Assembly: GCF_050947335.1 (NCBI RefSeq) | Contig: NW_027473315.1 | Coordinates: 1,612,001-1,676,000, forward strand | Length of the DNA: 64,000 nt | Origin: Megachile rotundata | Lineage: Eukaryota > Arthropoda > Insecta > Hymenoptera > Megachilidae | Reading direction: 5' to 3' | Shown: positions 30,067-45,174 of the stretch, piece by piece | Numbering within the stretch: the first letter of the stretch is position 1 | How the letters are laid out: each line of letters opens with the position of its first letter | Notes under the pieces: model-generated | Databases searched by the model: none | What the model saw: the letters and a program-made list of their open reading frames with translations, nothing else | Told to the model about the DNA's origin: nothing | Made by a program: the position numbers and the translations under genes

Positions 30067-33000
30067 TGACTGCGATTGTATGATTGTGATTGTATGATTG
30101 TGATTGTATGATTGTGATTGTATTATTGTGATTGTATGATTGTGATTGTATGATTGCGATAGTATGATTGTGATTGTATGATTGCGATAGTATGATTGTG
30201 ATTGTACGATTGTGATTGTATGATTGTGATTGTATGATTGTGATTGTATGATTGTGCTTGTATGATTGAGATTGTATGATTGTGATTGTATTATTGTGAT
30301 TGTATGATTGTGAGTGTATGATTGTGATTGTATGATTGTGAATGTATGATTGTGATTGTATGACTGTGATTGTATGATTGTGATTGTATGATTGTGATTG
30401 TATGATTGTGATTGTATCATTGTGATTGTATGATTGTGATCATATGATTGTGATTGTATGATTGTGATTGTATGATTGTTTTTGTATGATTGTGATTGTA
30501 TGATTGTGATTGTATGATTGTGATTGTATGATTGTGATTGTATGATTGTGATTGTATTATTGTGATTGTATGATTGTGATTGTATGATTGTGATTGTATG
30601 ATTGCGATAGTATGATTGTGATTGTATGATTGTGATTGTATGATTGTGATTGTATGATTGCGATAGTATGATTGTGATTGTATGATTGTGATTGTATGAT
30701 TGTGATTGTATAATTGTGATTGTATGATTGAGATTGTATGATTGTGATTGTATTATTGTGATTGTATGATTGTGATTGTATGATTGTGATTGTATGATTG
30801 TGAATGTATGATTGTGATTGTATGATAGTGATTGTGTGATTCTGATTGTATTATTGTTTTTGTATGATTGTGATTGTATAGTAGTAATTGTATGATTGTC
30901 ATCGTATGATTGTGATTGTATGATTGTTTTTGTGTGATTGTGATTGTATAGTAGTAATTGTATGATTGTCTTCGTATGATTGTGATCGTATGATAGTGAT
31001 TGTATGATTGTGATTGTATGATTGTGATTGTATGATTGCGATTGTATGATTGTGATTGTATCATTGTGATTGCATGATTGTGATTATATAATTGTCATTG
31101 CATGATTGTTTTTGTATGATTGTGATTGTATGATTGTGATTGTATGATTGTGCCTGTATGATTGTGATGGTATGATTGTGATTGTATGATTGCGATTGTA
31201 TGACTGCAATTTTATGAGTGTGATTATATGATTATGATTGTATGATTGTGATTGTATGATTGTTTTTGTATGATTGTGATTGTATGATTGTGATTGTATG
31301 ATTGTGATTGCATGATTGTGGTTGTATGATTATGGTTCTATTATTGTGATTGTATGATTGTTCTTGTATGATTATGATCGTACGATTGTAATTGCATGAT
31401 CGTGATTGTATGATTGTGATTGTATGATTGTGATTGTATGATTGTGATTGTATGATTGTGATTATATTATTGAGATAGTACGATTGTGATTGTATAATTT
31501 TGATTGCATGATTGTGATTGTATGATTGTGATTGTATGATTGTGATTGTATGATTGTGATTGTATGATTGTGATTGTATGATTGTGATTTTATGGTTGTT
31601 TTTGTATGATTGTGATTGTATAGTAGTAATTGTATGATTGTCATCGTATGATTGTGATTGTATGATTGTGATTGTATGATTGTGATTGTATGATTGTGAT
31701 TGTATTATTGTGATTGTATGATTGTGATTGTATGATTGTGATTGTATGATTGCGATAGTATGATTGTGATTGTATGATTGTGATTGTATGATTGTGATTG
31801 TATGATTGCGATAGTATGATTGTGATTGTATGATTGTGATTGTATGATTGTGATTGTATAATTGTGATTGTATGATTGAGATTGTATGATTGTGATTGTA
31901 TTATTGTGATTGTATGATTGTGATTGTATGATTGTGATTGTATGATTGTGAATGTATGATTGTGATTGTATGATAGTGATTGTGTGATTCTGATTGTATG
32001 ATTGTTTTTGTATGATTGTGATTGTATAGTAGTAATTGTATGATTGTCATCGTATGATTGTGATTGTATGATTGTGATTGTATAGTAGTAATTGTATGAT
32101 TGTCTTCGTATGATTGTGATCGTATGATTGTGATTGTATGATTGTGATTGTATGATTGTGATTGTATCATTGTGATTGTATGATTGTGATCATATGAGTG
32201 TGATTGTATGATTGTGATTGTATGATTGTTTTTGTATGATTGTGATTGTATAGTAGTAATTGTATGATTGTCATCGTATGATTGTGATTGTACGATTGTT
32301 TTTGTATGATTGTGATTGTATAGTAGTAATTGTATGATTGACTTCGTATGATTGTGATCGTATGATTGTGATTGTATGATTGTGATTGTATGATTGCGAT
32401 AGTATGATTGTGATTGTATGATTGTGATTGTATGATTGTGATTGTATGATAGTGATTGTGTGATTCTGATTGTATGATTGTTTTTGTATGATTGTGATTG
32501 TATAGTAGTAATTGTATGATTGTCATCGTATGATTGTGATTGTACAGTAGTAATTGTATGATTGTCATCGTATGATTGTGATTGTATGATTGTTTTTGTG
32601 TGATTGTGATTGTATAGTAGAAATTGTATGATTGTCTTCGTATGATTGTGATCGTATGATAGTGATTGTATGATTGTGATTGTATGATTGTGATTGTATG
32701 ATTGTGATTGTATGATTGTGATTGTATGATTGTGATTGTATGATTGTGAGATTGTATCATTGTGATTGTATGATTGTGATTATATGATTGTCATTGCATG
32801 ATTGTTTTTGTATGATTGTGATTGTATGATTGTGATTGTATGATTGTGCCTGTATGATTGTGATGGTATGATTGTGATTGTATGATTGCGATTGTATGAT
32901 TGCAATTTTATGAGTGTGATTATATGATTATGATTGTATGATTGTGATTGTATGATTGTTTTTGTATGATTGTGATTGTATGATTGTGATTGTATGATTG

Positions 33001-34632
33001 TGATTGCATGGTTGTGGTTTTATGATTATGGTTCTATTATTGTGATTGTATGATTGTTCTTGTATGATTATGATCGTATGATTGTAATTGCATGATCGTG
33101 ATTGTATGATTGTGATTGTATGATTGTGATTGTATGATTGTGATTGTATGATTGTGATTATATTATTGCGATAGTACGATTGTGATTGTATGATTGTGAT
33201 TGCATGATTGTGATTGTATGATTATGATTGTATGATTGTGATTGTATTATTGTGATTGTATGATTGCGATAGTATGATTGTGATTGTATGATTGTGATTG
33301 TATGATTGTGATTGTATGATTGTGATTGTATCATTGTGATTGTATGATTGTGATCATATGATTGTGATCATATGATTGTGATTGTATGACTGTGATTGTA
33401 TGATTGTTTTTGTATGATTGTGATTGTATGATTGTGATTGTATGATTGTGATTGTATGATTGTCATTGTATGATTGTGATTGTATGATTGTGATTTTATG
33501 ATTGTGATTGTATTATTGTGATTGTATGATTGTGATTGTATGATTGCGATAGTATGATTGTGATTGTATGATTGTGATTGTATGATTGTGATCGTACGAT
33601 TGTGATCGTATGATTGTGATTGTATGATTGTGATCGTTTGATTGTGGTTGTATAATTATGGTTCTATTATTGTGATTGTATGATTGTTCTGGTTTGATTA
33701 TGATCATATGATTGTAATTGCATGATTGTGATTGTATGATTGTGATTGTATGATTGTGATTGTATGATTGTGATTGTATGATTGCGATAGTATGATTGTG
33801 ATTGTATGATTGTGATTGTATGATTGTGATTGTATGATTGTGATTGTATGATTGTGATTGTATGATTGCGATAGTATGATTGTGATTGTATGATTGTGAT
33901 TGTATGATTGTGATTGTACGATTGTGATTGTATGATTGTGATTGTATAGTAGTAATTGTATGATTGTCATCGTATGATTGTCATTGTATGATTGTGATTG
34001 TATTATTGTGATTGTATGATTGTGATTGTATGATTGTGATTGTATGATTGCGATAGTATGATTCTGATTGTATGATTGTGATTGTATGATTGTGATTGTA
34101 TGATTGCGATAGTATGATTGTGATTGTATGATTGTGATTGTATGATTGTGATTGTATGATTGCGATAGTATGATTGTGATTGTATGATTGTGATTGTATG
34201 ATTGTGATTGTATAATTGTGATTGTATGATTGAGATTGTATGATTGTGATTGTATCATTGTGATTGTATGATTGTGATCATATGATTGTGATTTTATGAT
34301 TGTGATTGTATGATTGTTTTTGTATGACTGCGATTGTATGATTGTGATTGTATGATTGTGATTGTATGATTGTGATTGTATGATTGTTTTTGTATGATTG
34401 TGATTGTATAGTAGTAATTGTATGATTGTCATCGTATGATTGTGATTGTATGATTGTTTTTGTATGATTGTGATTGTATAGTAGTAATTGTATGATTGTC
34501 TTCGTATGATTGTGATCGTATGATTGTGATTGTATGATTGTGATTGTATGATTGTGATTGTATCATTGTGATTGTATGATTGTGATCATATGATTGTGAT
34601 TTTATGATTGTGATTGTATGATTGTTTTTGTA
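30067..34632. repeat. H-type higher-order repeat H2
   Basis: The same marker order as H1, 4,566 bp long. It carries a 16-bp monomer (tgattgtgagattgta) at 32,741, which explains why its length is 2 bp off a multiple of 14. It also has an extra 308-bp (22-monomer) end unit, since tgactgcg occurs at both 34,325 and 34,633. The tatggttctatt markers lie near 31.33, 33.02 and 33.66 kb. An acagtagtaattg variant appears at ~32,544. Confidence 0.8.
32741..32756. other. 16-bp monomer (register break, +2)
   Basis: The monomer reads tgattgtgagattgta, a 2-bp gain, immediately before a tcattg monomer at 32,757. Marker distances spanning it (for example 29,325 to 33,513 = 4,188 bp) are 2 bp above a multiple of 14. 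Confidence 0.9.
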
Positions 34633-37600
34633 TGACTGCGATTGTATGATTGTGATTGTATGATTGTGATTGTATGATTGTGATTGTATTATTGTGATTG
34701 TATGATTGTGATTGTATGATTGCGATAGTATGATTGTGATTGTATGATTGCGATAGTATGATTGTGATTGTATGATTGTGATTGTATGATTGTGATTGTA
34801 TGATTGTGATTGTATGATTGTGCTTGTATGATTGAGATTGTATGATTGTGATTGTATTATTGTGATTGTATGATTGTGAGTGTATGATTGTGATTGTATG
34901 ATTGTGAATGTATGATTGTGATTGTATGATTGTGATTGTATGATTGTGATTGTATGATTGTGATTGTATGATTGTGATTGTATCATTGTGATTGTATGAT
35001 TGTGATCATATGATTGTGATTGTATGATTGTGATTGTATGATTGTTTTTGTATGATTGTGATTGTATGATTGTGATTGTATGATTGTGATTGTATGATTG
35101 TGATTGTATGATTGTGATTGTATTATTGTGATTGTATGATTGTGATTGTATGATTGTGATTGTATGATTGCGATAGTATGATTGTGATTGTATGATTGTG
35201 ATTGTATGATTGTGATTGTATGATTGCGATAGTATGATTGTGATTGTATGATTGTGATTGTATGATTGTGATTGTATAATTGTGATTGTATGATTGAGAT
35301 TGTATGATTGTGATTGTATTATTGTGATTGTATGATTGTGATTGTATGATTGTGATTGTATGATTGTGAATGTATGATTGTGATTGTATGATAGTGATTG
35401 TGTGATTCTGATTGTATTATTGTTTTTGTATGATTGTGATTGTATAGTAGTAATTGTATGATTGTCATCGTATGATTGTGATTGTATGATTGTTTTTGTG
35501 TGATTGTGATTGTATAGTAGTAATTGTATGATTGTCTTCGTATGATTGTGATCGTATGATAGTGATTGTATGATTGTGATTGTATGATTGTGATTGTATG
35601 ATTGCGATTGTATGATTGTGATTGTATCATTGTGATTGCATGATTGTGATTATATAATTGTCATTGCATGATTGTTTTTGTATGATTGTGATTGTATGAT
35701 TGTGATTGTATGATTGTGCCTGTATGATTGTGATGGTATGATTGTGATTGTATGATTGCGATTGTATGACTGCAATTTTATGAGTGTGATTATATGATTA
35801 TGATTGTATGATTGTGATTGTATGATTGTTTTTGTATGATTGTGATTGTATGATTGTGATTGTATGATTGTGATTGTATGATTGTGATTGCATGATTGTG
35901 GTTGTATGATTATGGTTCTATTATTGTGATTGTATGATTGTTCTTGTATGATTATGATCGTATGATTGTAATTGCATGATCGTGATTGTATGATTGTGAT
36001 TGTATGATTGTGATTGTATGATTGTGATTGTATGATTGTGATTATATTATTGAGATAGTACGATTGTGATTGTATAATTTTGATTGCATGATTGTGATTG
36101 TATGATTGTGATTGTATGATTGTGATTGTATGATTGTGATTTTATGGTTGTTTTTGTATGATTGTGATTGTATAGTAGTAATTGTATGATTGTCATCGTA
36201 TGATTGTGATTGTATGATTGTGATTGTATGATTGTGATTGTATGATTGTGATTGTATGATTGTGATTGTATTATTGTGATTGTATGATTGTGATTGTATG
36301 ATTGTGATTGTATGATTGCGATAGTATGATTGTGATTGTATGATTGTGATTGTATGATTGTGATTGTATGATTGCGATAGTATGATTGTGATTGTATGAT
36401 TGTGATTGTATGATTGTGATTGTATAATTGTGATTGTATGATTGAGATTGTATGATTGTGATTGTATTATTGTGATTGTATGATTGTGATTGTATGATTG
36501 TGATTGTATCATTGTGATTGTATGATTGTGATCATATGAGTGTGATTGTATGATTGTGATTGTATGATTGTTTTTGTATGATTGTGATTGTATAGTAGTA
36601 ATTGTATGATTGTCATCGTATGATTGTGATTGTACGATTGTTTTTGTATGATTGTGATTGTATAGTAGTAATTGTATGATTGACTTCGTATGATTGTGAT
36701 CGTATGATTGTGATTGTATGATTGTGATTGTATGATTGCGATAGTATGATTGTGATTGTATGATTGTGATTGTATGATTGTGATTGTATGACAGTGATTG
36801 TGTGATTCTGATTGTATGATTGTTTTTGTATGATTGTGATTGTATAGTAGTAATTGTATGATTGTCATCGTATGATTGTGATTGTATAGTAGTAATTGTA
36901 TGATTGTCATCGTATGATTGTGATTGTATGATTGTTTTTGTGTGATTGTGATTGTATAGTAGAAATTGTGTGATTGTCTTCGTATGATTGTGATCGTATG
37001 ATAGTGATTGTATGATTGTGATTGTATGATTGTGATTGTATGATTGTGATTGTATGATTGTGATTGTATGATTGTGATTGTATGATTGTGATTGTATCAT
37101 TGTGATTGTATGATTGTGATTATATGATTGTCATTGCATGATTGTTTTTGTATGATTGTGATTGTATGATTGTGATTGTATGATTGTGATTGTATGATTG
37201 TGCCTGTATGATTGTGATGGTATGATTGTGATTGTATGATTGCGATTGTATGATTGCAATTTTATGAGTGTGATTATATGATTATGATTGTATGATTGTG
37301 ATTGTATGATTGTTTTTGTATGATTGTGATTGTATGATTGTGATTGTATGATTGTGATTGCATGGTTGTGGTTGTATGATTATGGTTCTATTATTGTGAT
37401 TGTATGATTGTTCTTGTATGATTATGATCGTATGATTGTAATTGCATGATCGTGATTGTATGATTGTGATTGTATGATTGTGATTGTATGATTGTGATTG
37501 TATGATTGTGATTATATTATTGCGATAGTACGATTGTGATTGTATGATTGTGATTGCATGATTGTGATTGTATGATTATGATTGTATGATTGTGATTGTA

Positions 37601-38622
37601 TTATTGTGATTGTATGATTGCGATAGTATGATTGTGATTGTATGATTGTGATTGTATGATTGTGATTGTATGATTGTGATTGTATCATTGTGATAGTATG
37701 ATTGTGATCATATGATTGTGATCATATGATTGTGATTGTATGACTGTGATTGTATGATTGTTTTTGTATGATTGTGATTGTATGATTGTGATTGTATGAT
37801 TGTGATTGTATGATTGTGATTGTATGATTGTGATTGTATGATTGTGATTGTATTATTGTGATTGTATGATTGTGATTGTATGATTGCGATAGTATGATTG
37901 TGATTGTATGATTGTGATTGTATGATTGTGATCGTACGATTGTGATCGTATGATTGTGATTGTATGATTGTGATCGTTTGATTGTGGTTGTATAATTATG
38001 GTTCTATTATTGTGATTGTATGATTGTTCTGGTTTGATTATGATCATATGATTGTAATTGCATGATTGTGATTGTATGATTGTGATTGTATGATTGTGAT
38101 TGTATGATTGTGATTGTATGATTGTGATTGTATGATTGTGATTGTATCATTGTGATTGTATGATTATGATCATATGAGTGTGATTGTATGATTGTGATTG
38201 TATGATTGTTTTTGTATGATTGTGATTGTATAGTAGTAATTGTATGATTGTCATCGTATGATTGTGATTGTACGATTGTTTTTGTATGATTGTGATTGTA
38301 TAGTAGTAATTGTATGATTGACTTCGTATGATTGTGATCGTATGATTGTGATTGTATGATTGTGATTGTATGATTGTTTTTGTATGATTGTGATTGTATA
38401 GTAGTAATTGTATGATTGTCATCGTATGATTGTGATTGTATGATTGTTTTTGTATGATTGTGATTGTATAGTAGTAATTGTATGATTGTCTTCGTATGAT
38501 TGTGATCGTATGATTGTGATTGTATGATTGTGATTGTATGATTGTGATTGTATCATTGTGATTGTATGATTGTGATCATATGATTGTGATTTTATGATTG
38601 TGATTGTATGATTGTTTTTGTA
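34633..38622. repeat. H-type higher-order repeat H3
   Basis: The same marker order as H1, 3,990 bp (285 monomers). The tatggttctatt markers lie near 35.91, 37.38 and 37.99 kb, and doubled gatcata near 37.70 kb. A 224-bp segment around 36.5 kb, with tgaatg, the tgatagtgattgtg/tgattctg pair and a T-run/tagtag cassette, is absent here but present in the B-copy equivalent near 55.51-55.73 kb. A private tgacagtg variant near 36,790 is kept at ~56,013. Confidence 0.8.
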
Positions 38623-40930
38623 TGACTGCGATTGTATGATTGTGATTGTATGATTGTGATTGTATGATTGTGATTGTATTATTGTGATTGTATGATTGTG
38701 ATTGTATGATTGCGATAGTATGATTGTGATTGTATGATTGCGATAGTATGATTGTGATTGTATGATTGTGATTGTATGATTGTGATTGTATGATTGTGAT
38801 TGTATGATTGTGCTTGTATGATTGAGATTGTATGATTGTGATTGTATTATTGTGATTGTATGATTGTGAGTGTATGATTGTGATTGTATGATTGTGAATG
38901 TATGATTGTGATTGTATGACTGTGATTGTATGATTGTGATTGTATGATTGTGATTGTATGATTGTGATTGTATCATTGTGATTGTATGATTGTGATCATA
39001 TGATTGTGATTGTATGATTGTGATTGTATGATTGTTTTTGTATGATTGTGATTGTATGATTGTGATTGTATGATTGTGATTGTATGATTGTGATTGTATG
39101 ATTGTGATTGTATTATTGTGATTGTATGATTGTGATTGTATGATTGTGATTGTATGATTGCGATAGTATGATTGTGATTGTATGATTGTGATTGTATGAT
39201 TGTGATTGTATGATTGCGATAGTATGATTGTGATTGTATGATTGTGATTGTATGATTGTGATTGTATAATTGTGATTGTATGATTGAGATTGTATGATTG
39301 TGATTGTATTATTGTGATTGTATGATTGTGATTGTATGATTGTGATTGTATGATTGTGAATGTATGATTGTGATTGTATGATAGTGATTGTGTGATTCTG
39401 ATTGTATTATTGTTTTTGTATGATTGTGATTGTATAGTAGTAATTGTATGATTGTCATCGTATGATTGTGATTGTATGATTGTTTTTGTGTGATTGTGAT
39501 TGTATAGTAGTAATTGTATGATTGTCTTCGTATGATTGTGATCGTATGATAGTGATTGTATGATTGTGATTGTATGATTGTGATTGTATGATTGCGATTG
39601 TATGATTGTGATTGTATCATTGTGATTGCATGATTGTGATTATATAATTGTCATTGCATGATTGTTTTTGTATGATTGTGATTGTATGATTGTGATTGTA
39701 TGATTGTGCCTGTATGATTGTGATGGTATGATTGTGATTGTATGATTGCGATTGTATGACTGCAATTTTATGAGTGTGATTATATGATTATGATTGTATG
39801 ATTGTGATTGTATGATTGTTTTTGTATGATTGTGATTGTATGATTGTGATTGTATGATTGTGATTGCATGATTGTGGTTGTATGATTATGGTTCTATTAT
39901 TGTGATTGTATGATTGTTCTTGTATGATTATGATCGTATGATTGTAATTGCATGATCGTGATTGTATGATTGTGATTGTATGATTGTGATTGTATGATTG
40001 TGATTGTATGATTGTGATTATATTATTGAGATAGTACGATTGTGATTGTATAATTTTGATTGCATGATTGTGATTGTATGATTGTGATTGTATGATTGTG
40101 ATTGTATGATTGTGATTGTATGATTGTGATTTTATGGTTGTTTTTGTATGATTGTGATTGTATAGTAGTAATTGTATGATTGTCATCGTATGATTGTGAT
40201 TGTATGATTGTGATTGTATGATTGTGATTGTATGATTGTGATTGTATTATTGTGATTGTATGATTGTGATTGTATGATTGTGATTGTATGATTGCGATAG
40301 TATGATTGTGATTGTATGATTGTGATTGTATGATTGTGATTGTATGATTGCGATAGTATGATTGTGATTGTATGATTGTGATTGTATGATTGTGATTGTA
40401 TAATTGTGATTGTATGATTGAGATTGTATGATTGTGATTGTATTATTGTGATTGTATGATTGTGATTGTATGATTGTGATTGTATGATTGTGAATGTATG
40501 ATTGTGATTGTATGATAGTGATTGTGTGATTCTGATTGTATGATTGTTTTTGTATGATTGTGATTGTATAGTAGTAATTGTATGATTGTCATCGTATGAT
40601 TGTGATTGTATGATTGTGATTGTATAGTAGTAATTGTATGATTGTCTTCGTATGATTGTGATCGTATGATTGTGATTGTATGATTGTGATTGTATGATTG
40701 TGATTGTATCATTGTGATTGTATGATTGTGATCATATGAGTGTGATTGTATGATTGTGATTGTATGATTGTTTTTGTATGATTGTGATTGTATAGTAGTA
40801 ATTGTATGATTGTCATCGTATGATTGTGATTGTACGATTGTTTTTGTATGATTGTGATTGTATAGTAGTAATTGTATGATTGGCTTCGTATGATTGTGAT
40901 CGTATGATTGTGATTGTATGATTGTGATTG
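38623..40930. repeat. H-type higher-order repeat H4, truncated
   Basis: Starts at the tgactgcg monomer at 38,623 and follows the H order through the first degenerate gcaatttt cassette (~39.77 kb), the first tatggttctatt (~39.89 kb) and the tggcttcg monomer at 40,881. The second half of the repeat is missing because the 19.2-kb duplication junction replaces it with K3-like sequence from 40,905-40,960 on. Confidence 0.85.
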
Positions 40931-40960
40931 TATGATTGTGATTGTATGATTGTGATTGTA
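40905..40960. other. Junction of the 19.2-kb tandem duplication
   Basis: Four consensus monomers separate left-hand H4 sequence (tggcttcg at 40,881, tgatcg ending at 40,904) from right-hand K3 sequence (tcattg at 40,961). The left side continues elsewhere at 60,115, where only two consensus monomers precede cgatag. The right side has its partner at 21,793. The exchange point must lie in this 56-bp run and cannot be placed more finely because the monomers are identical. Confidence 0.85.
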
Positions 40961-43900
40961 TCATTGTGATTGTATGATTGTGATCATATGATTGTGATTG
41001 TATGATTGTGATTGTATGATTGTTTTTGTATGATTGTGATTGTATGATTGTGATTGTACGATTGTGATTGTATGATTGTGATTGTATTATTGTGATTGTA
41101 TGATTGTGATTGTATGATTGTGATTGTATGATTGCGATAGTATGATTGGGATTGTATGATTGTGATTGTATGATTGTGATTGTATGATTGCGATAGTATT
41201 ATTGTGATTGTATGATTGTGATTGTATGATTGTGATTGTATAATTGTGATTGTATGATTGAGATTGTATGATTGTGATTGTATTATTGTGATTGTATGAT
41301 TGTGATTGTATGATTGTGATTGTATGATTGTGAATGTATGATTGTGATTGTATGATTGTGATTGTATGATTGTGATTGTATGATTGTGATTGTATCATTG
41401 TGATTGTATGATTGTGATCATATGAGTGTGATTGTATGATTGTGATTGTATGATTGTTTTTGTATGATTGTGATTGTATAGTAGTAATTGTATGATTGTC
41501 ATCGTATGATTGTGATTGTACGATTGTTTTTGTATGATTGTGATTGTATAGTAGTAATTGTATGATTGACTTCGTATGATAGTGATCGTATGATTGTGAT
41601 TGTATGATTGTGATTGTATGATTGTTTTTGTATGATTGTGATTGTATAGTAGTAATTGTATGATTGTCATCGTATGATTGTGATTGTATGATTGTTTTTG
41701 TATGATTGTGATTGTATAGTAGTAATTGTATGATTGTCTTCGGATGATTGTGATCGTATGATTGTGATTGTATGATTGTGATTGTATGATTGTGATTGTA
41801 TCATTGTGATTGTATGATTGTGATCATATGATTGTGATTGTATGATTGTGATTGTATGATTGTGATTGTATGATTGTTTTTGTATGATGGTGATTGTATG
41901 ATTGTGATTGTACGATTGTGATTGTATGATTGTGATTGTATTATTGTGATTGTATGATTGTGATTGTATGATTGTGATTGTATGATTGCGATAGTATGAT
42001 TGTGATTGTATTATTGTGATTGTATGATTGTGATTGTATGATTGTGATTGTATGATTGTGAATGTATGATTGTGATTGTATGATAGTGATTGTGTGATTC
42101 TGATTGTATGATTGTTTTTGTATGATTGTGATTGTATAGTAGTAATTGTATGATTGTCATCGTATGATTGTGATTGTATGATTGTGATTGTATAGTAGTA
42201 ATTGTATGATTGTCTTCGTATGATTGTGATCGTATGATTGTGATTGTATGATTGTGATTGTATGATTGTGATTGTATGATTGTGATTGTATCATTGTGAT
42301 TGTATGGTTGTGATCATATGAGTGTGATTGTATGATTGTGATTGTATGATTGTTTTTGTATGATTGTGATTGTATAGTAGTAATTGTATGATTGTCATCG
42401 TATGATTGTGATTGTACGATTGTTTTTGTATGATTGTGATTGTATAGTAGTAATTGTATGATTGACTTCGTATGATTGTGATCGTATGATTGTGATTGTA
42501 TGATTGTGATTGTATGATTGTTTTTGTATGATTGTGATTATATAGTAGTAATTGTATGATTGTCATCGTATGATTGTGGTTGTATGATTGTTTTTGTATG
42601 ATTGTGATTGTATAGTAGTAATTGTATGATTGTCTTCGTATGATTGTGATCGTATGATTGTGATTGTATGATTGTGATTGTATGATTGTGATTGTATGAT
42701 TGTGATTGTATGATTGTGATTGTATCATTGTGATTGTATGATTGTGATTGTATGATTGTGATTGTATTATTGTGATTGTATGATTGTGATTGTATGATTG
42801 CGATAGTATGATTGTGATTGTATGATTGCGATAGTATGATTGTGATTGTATGATTGTGATTGTATGATTGTGATTGTATGATTGTGATTGTATGATTGTG
42901 ATTGTATGATTGTGATTGTATGATTGAGATTGTATGATTGTGATTGTATTATTGTGATTGTATGATTGTGATTGTATGATTGTGATTGTATGATTGTGAT
43001 TGTATGATTGTGATCATATGATTGTGATTGTATGATTGTGATTGTATGATTGTTTTTGTATGATTGTGATTGTATGATTGTGATTGTATGATTGTTATTG
43101 TATGATTGTTATTGTATGATTGTGATTGTATGATTGTGATTGTATGATTGTGATTGTATGATTGTGATTGTATGATTGAGATTGTATGATTGTGATTGTA
43201 TTATTGTGATTGTATGATTGTGATTGTATGATTGTGATTGTATGATTGTGATTGTATGATTGTGATTGTATCATTGTCATTGTATGATTGTGATCATATG
43301 ATTGTGATTGTATGATTGTGATTGTATGATTGTTTTTGTATGATTGTGATTGTATGATTGTGATTGTATGATTGTGATTGTATGATTGTGATTGTATGAT
43401 TGTGATTGTATGATTGTGATTGTATGATTGTGATTGTATGATTGTGATTGTATGATTGTGATTGTATGATTGTGATTGTATGATTGTAATTGTATGATTG
43501 CGATAGTATGATTGCGATTGTATGATTGTGATTGTATGATTGTGATTGTATGATTGTGATTGTATGATTGTGATTGTATGATTGTGATTGTATGATTGTG
43601 ATTGTATGATTATGATTGTATCATTGTGATTGTCTGATTGTGATCATATGATTGTGATTGTATAGTAGCAATTGTATGTTTGTCTTCGTATGATTGTGAT
43701 CGTATGATTGTGATTGTATGATTGTGATTGTATGATTGTGATTGTATGATTGTGATTGTATGATTGTGATTGTATCATTGTGATTGTATGATTGTGATCA
43801 TATGATTGTCATCGTATGATTGTGATTGTATGATTGTTTTTGTATGATTGTGATTGTATAGTAGCAATTGTATGTTTGTCTTCGTATGATTGTGATCGTA

Positions 43901-45174
43901 TGATTGTGATTGTATGATTGTGTTTGTATGATTGTGATTGTATGATTGTGATTGTATCATTGTGATTGTATGATTGTGATCATATGATTGTGATCATATG
44001 ATTGTGATTGTATGATTGTTTTTGTATGATTGTGATTGTATGATTGTGATTGTATGATTGTGATTGTATGATTGTGATTGTGTGATTGTGATTGTATCAT
44101 TGTGATTGTATGATTGTGATCATATGATTGTGATTGTATGATTGTGATTGTATGATTGTTTTTGTATGATTGTGATTGTATGATTGTGATTGTATGATTG
44201 TGATTGTATGATTGTGATTGTATGATTGTGATTGTATGATTGTGATTGTATGATTGTGATTGTAGGATTGTGATTGTATGATTGTGATTGTATCATTGTG
44301 ATTGTATGATTGTGATCATATGATTGTGATCATATGATTGCGATTGTATGATTGTGATTGTATGATTGTGATTGTATGATTGTGATTGTATGATTGTTTT
44401 TGTATGATTGTGATTGTATGATTGTGATTGTACGATTGTGATTGTATGATTGTGATTGTATTATTGTGATTGTATGATTGTGATTGTATGATTGTGATTG
44501 TATGATTGCGATAGTATGATTGGGATTGTATGATTGTGATTGTATGATTGTGATTGTATGATTGCGATAGTATTATTGTGATTGTATGATTGTGATTGTA
44601 TGATTGTGATTGTATAATTGTGATTGTATGATTGAGATTGTATGATTGTGATTGTATTATTGTGATTGTATGATTGTGATTGTATGATTGTGATTGTATG
44701 ATTGTGATTGTATCATTGTGATTGTATGATTATGATCATATGAGTGTGATTGTATGATTGTGATTGTATGATTGTTTTTGTATGATTGTGATTGTATAGT
44801 AGTAATTGTATGATTGTCATCGTATGATTGTGATTGTACGATTGTTTTTGTATGATTGTGATTGTATAGTAGTAATTGTATGATTGACTTCGTATGATTG
44901 TGATCGTATGATTGTGATTGTATGATTGTGATTGTATGATTGTTTTTGTATGATTGTGATTGTATAGTAGTAATTGTATGATTGTCATCGTATGATTGTG
45001 ATTGTATGATTGTTTTTGTATGATTGTGATTGTATAGTAGTAATTGTATGATTGTCTTCGTATGATTGTGATTGTATGATTGTGATTGTATGATTGTGAT
45101 TGTATCATTGTGATTGTATGATTGTGATCATATGATTGTGATTTTATGATTGTGATTGTATGATTGTTTTTGTA

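Larger units (their letters stand above)
21770..40930. repeat. 19.2-kb tandem duplication, copy A
   Basis: The whole segment pairs collinearly with copy B. Offsets by marker are 19,168 bp at 21,793; 19,196 at 25,979; 19,210 at 29,325; 18,986 at 30,753-33,704; 19,000 at 35,319; 19,224 at 36,509; 19,210 at 37,853-40,443. The order and private variants agree throughout, including a 16-bp monomer at 32,741. Net changes are single-monomer gains or losses, a 210-bp block present here (~30.37-30.60 kb) but missing in B, and a 224-bp block missing here (~36.5 kb) but present in B. Confidence 0.9.
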
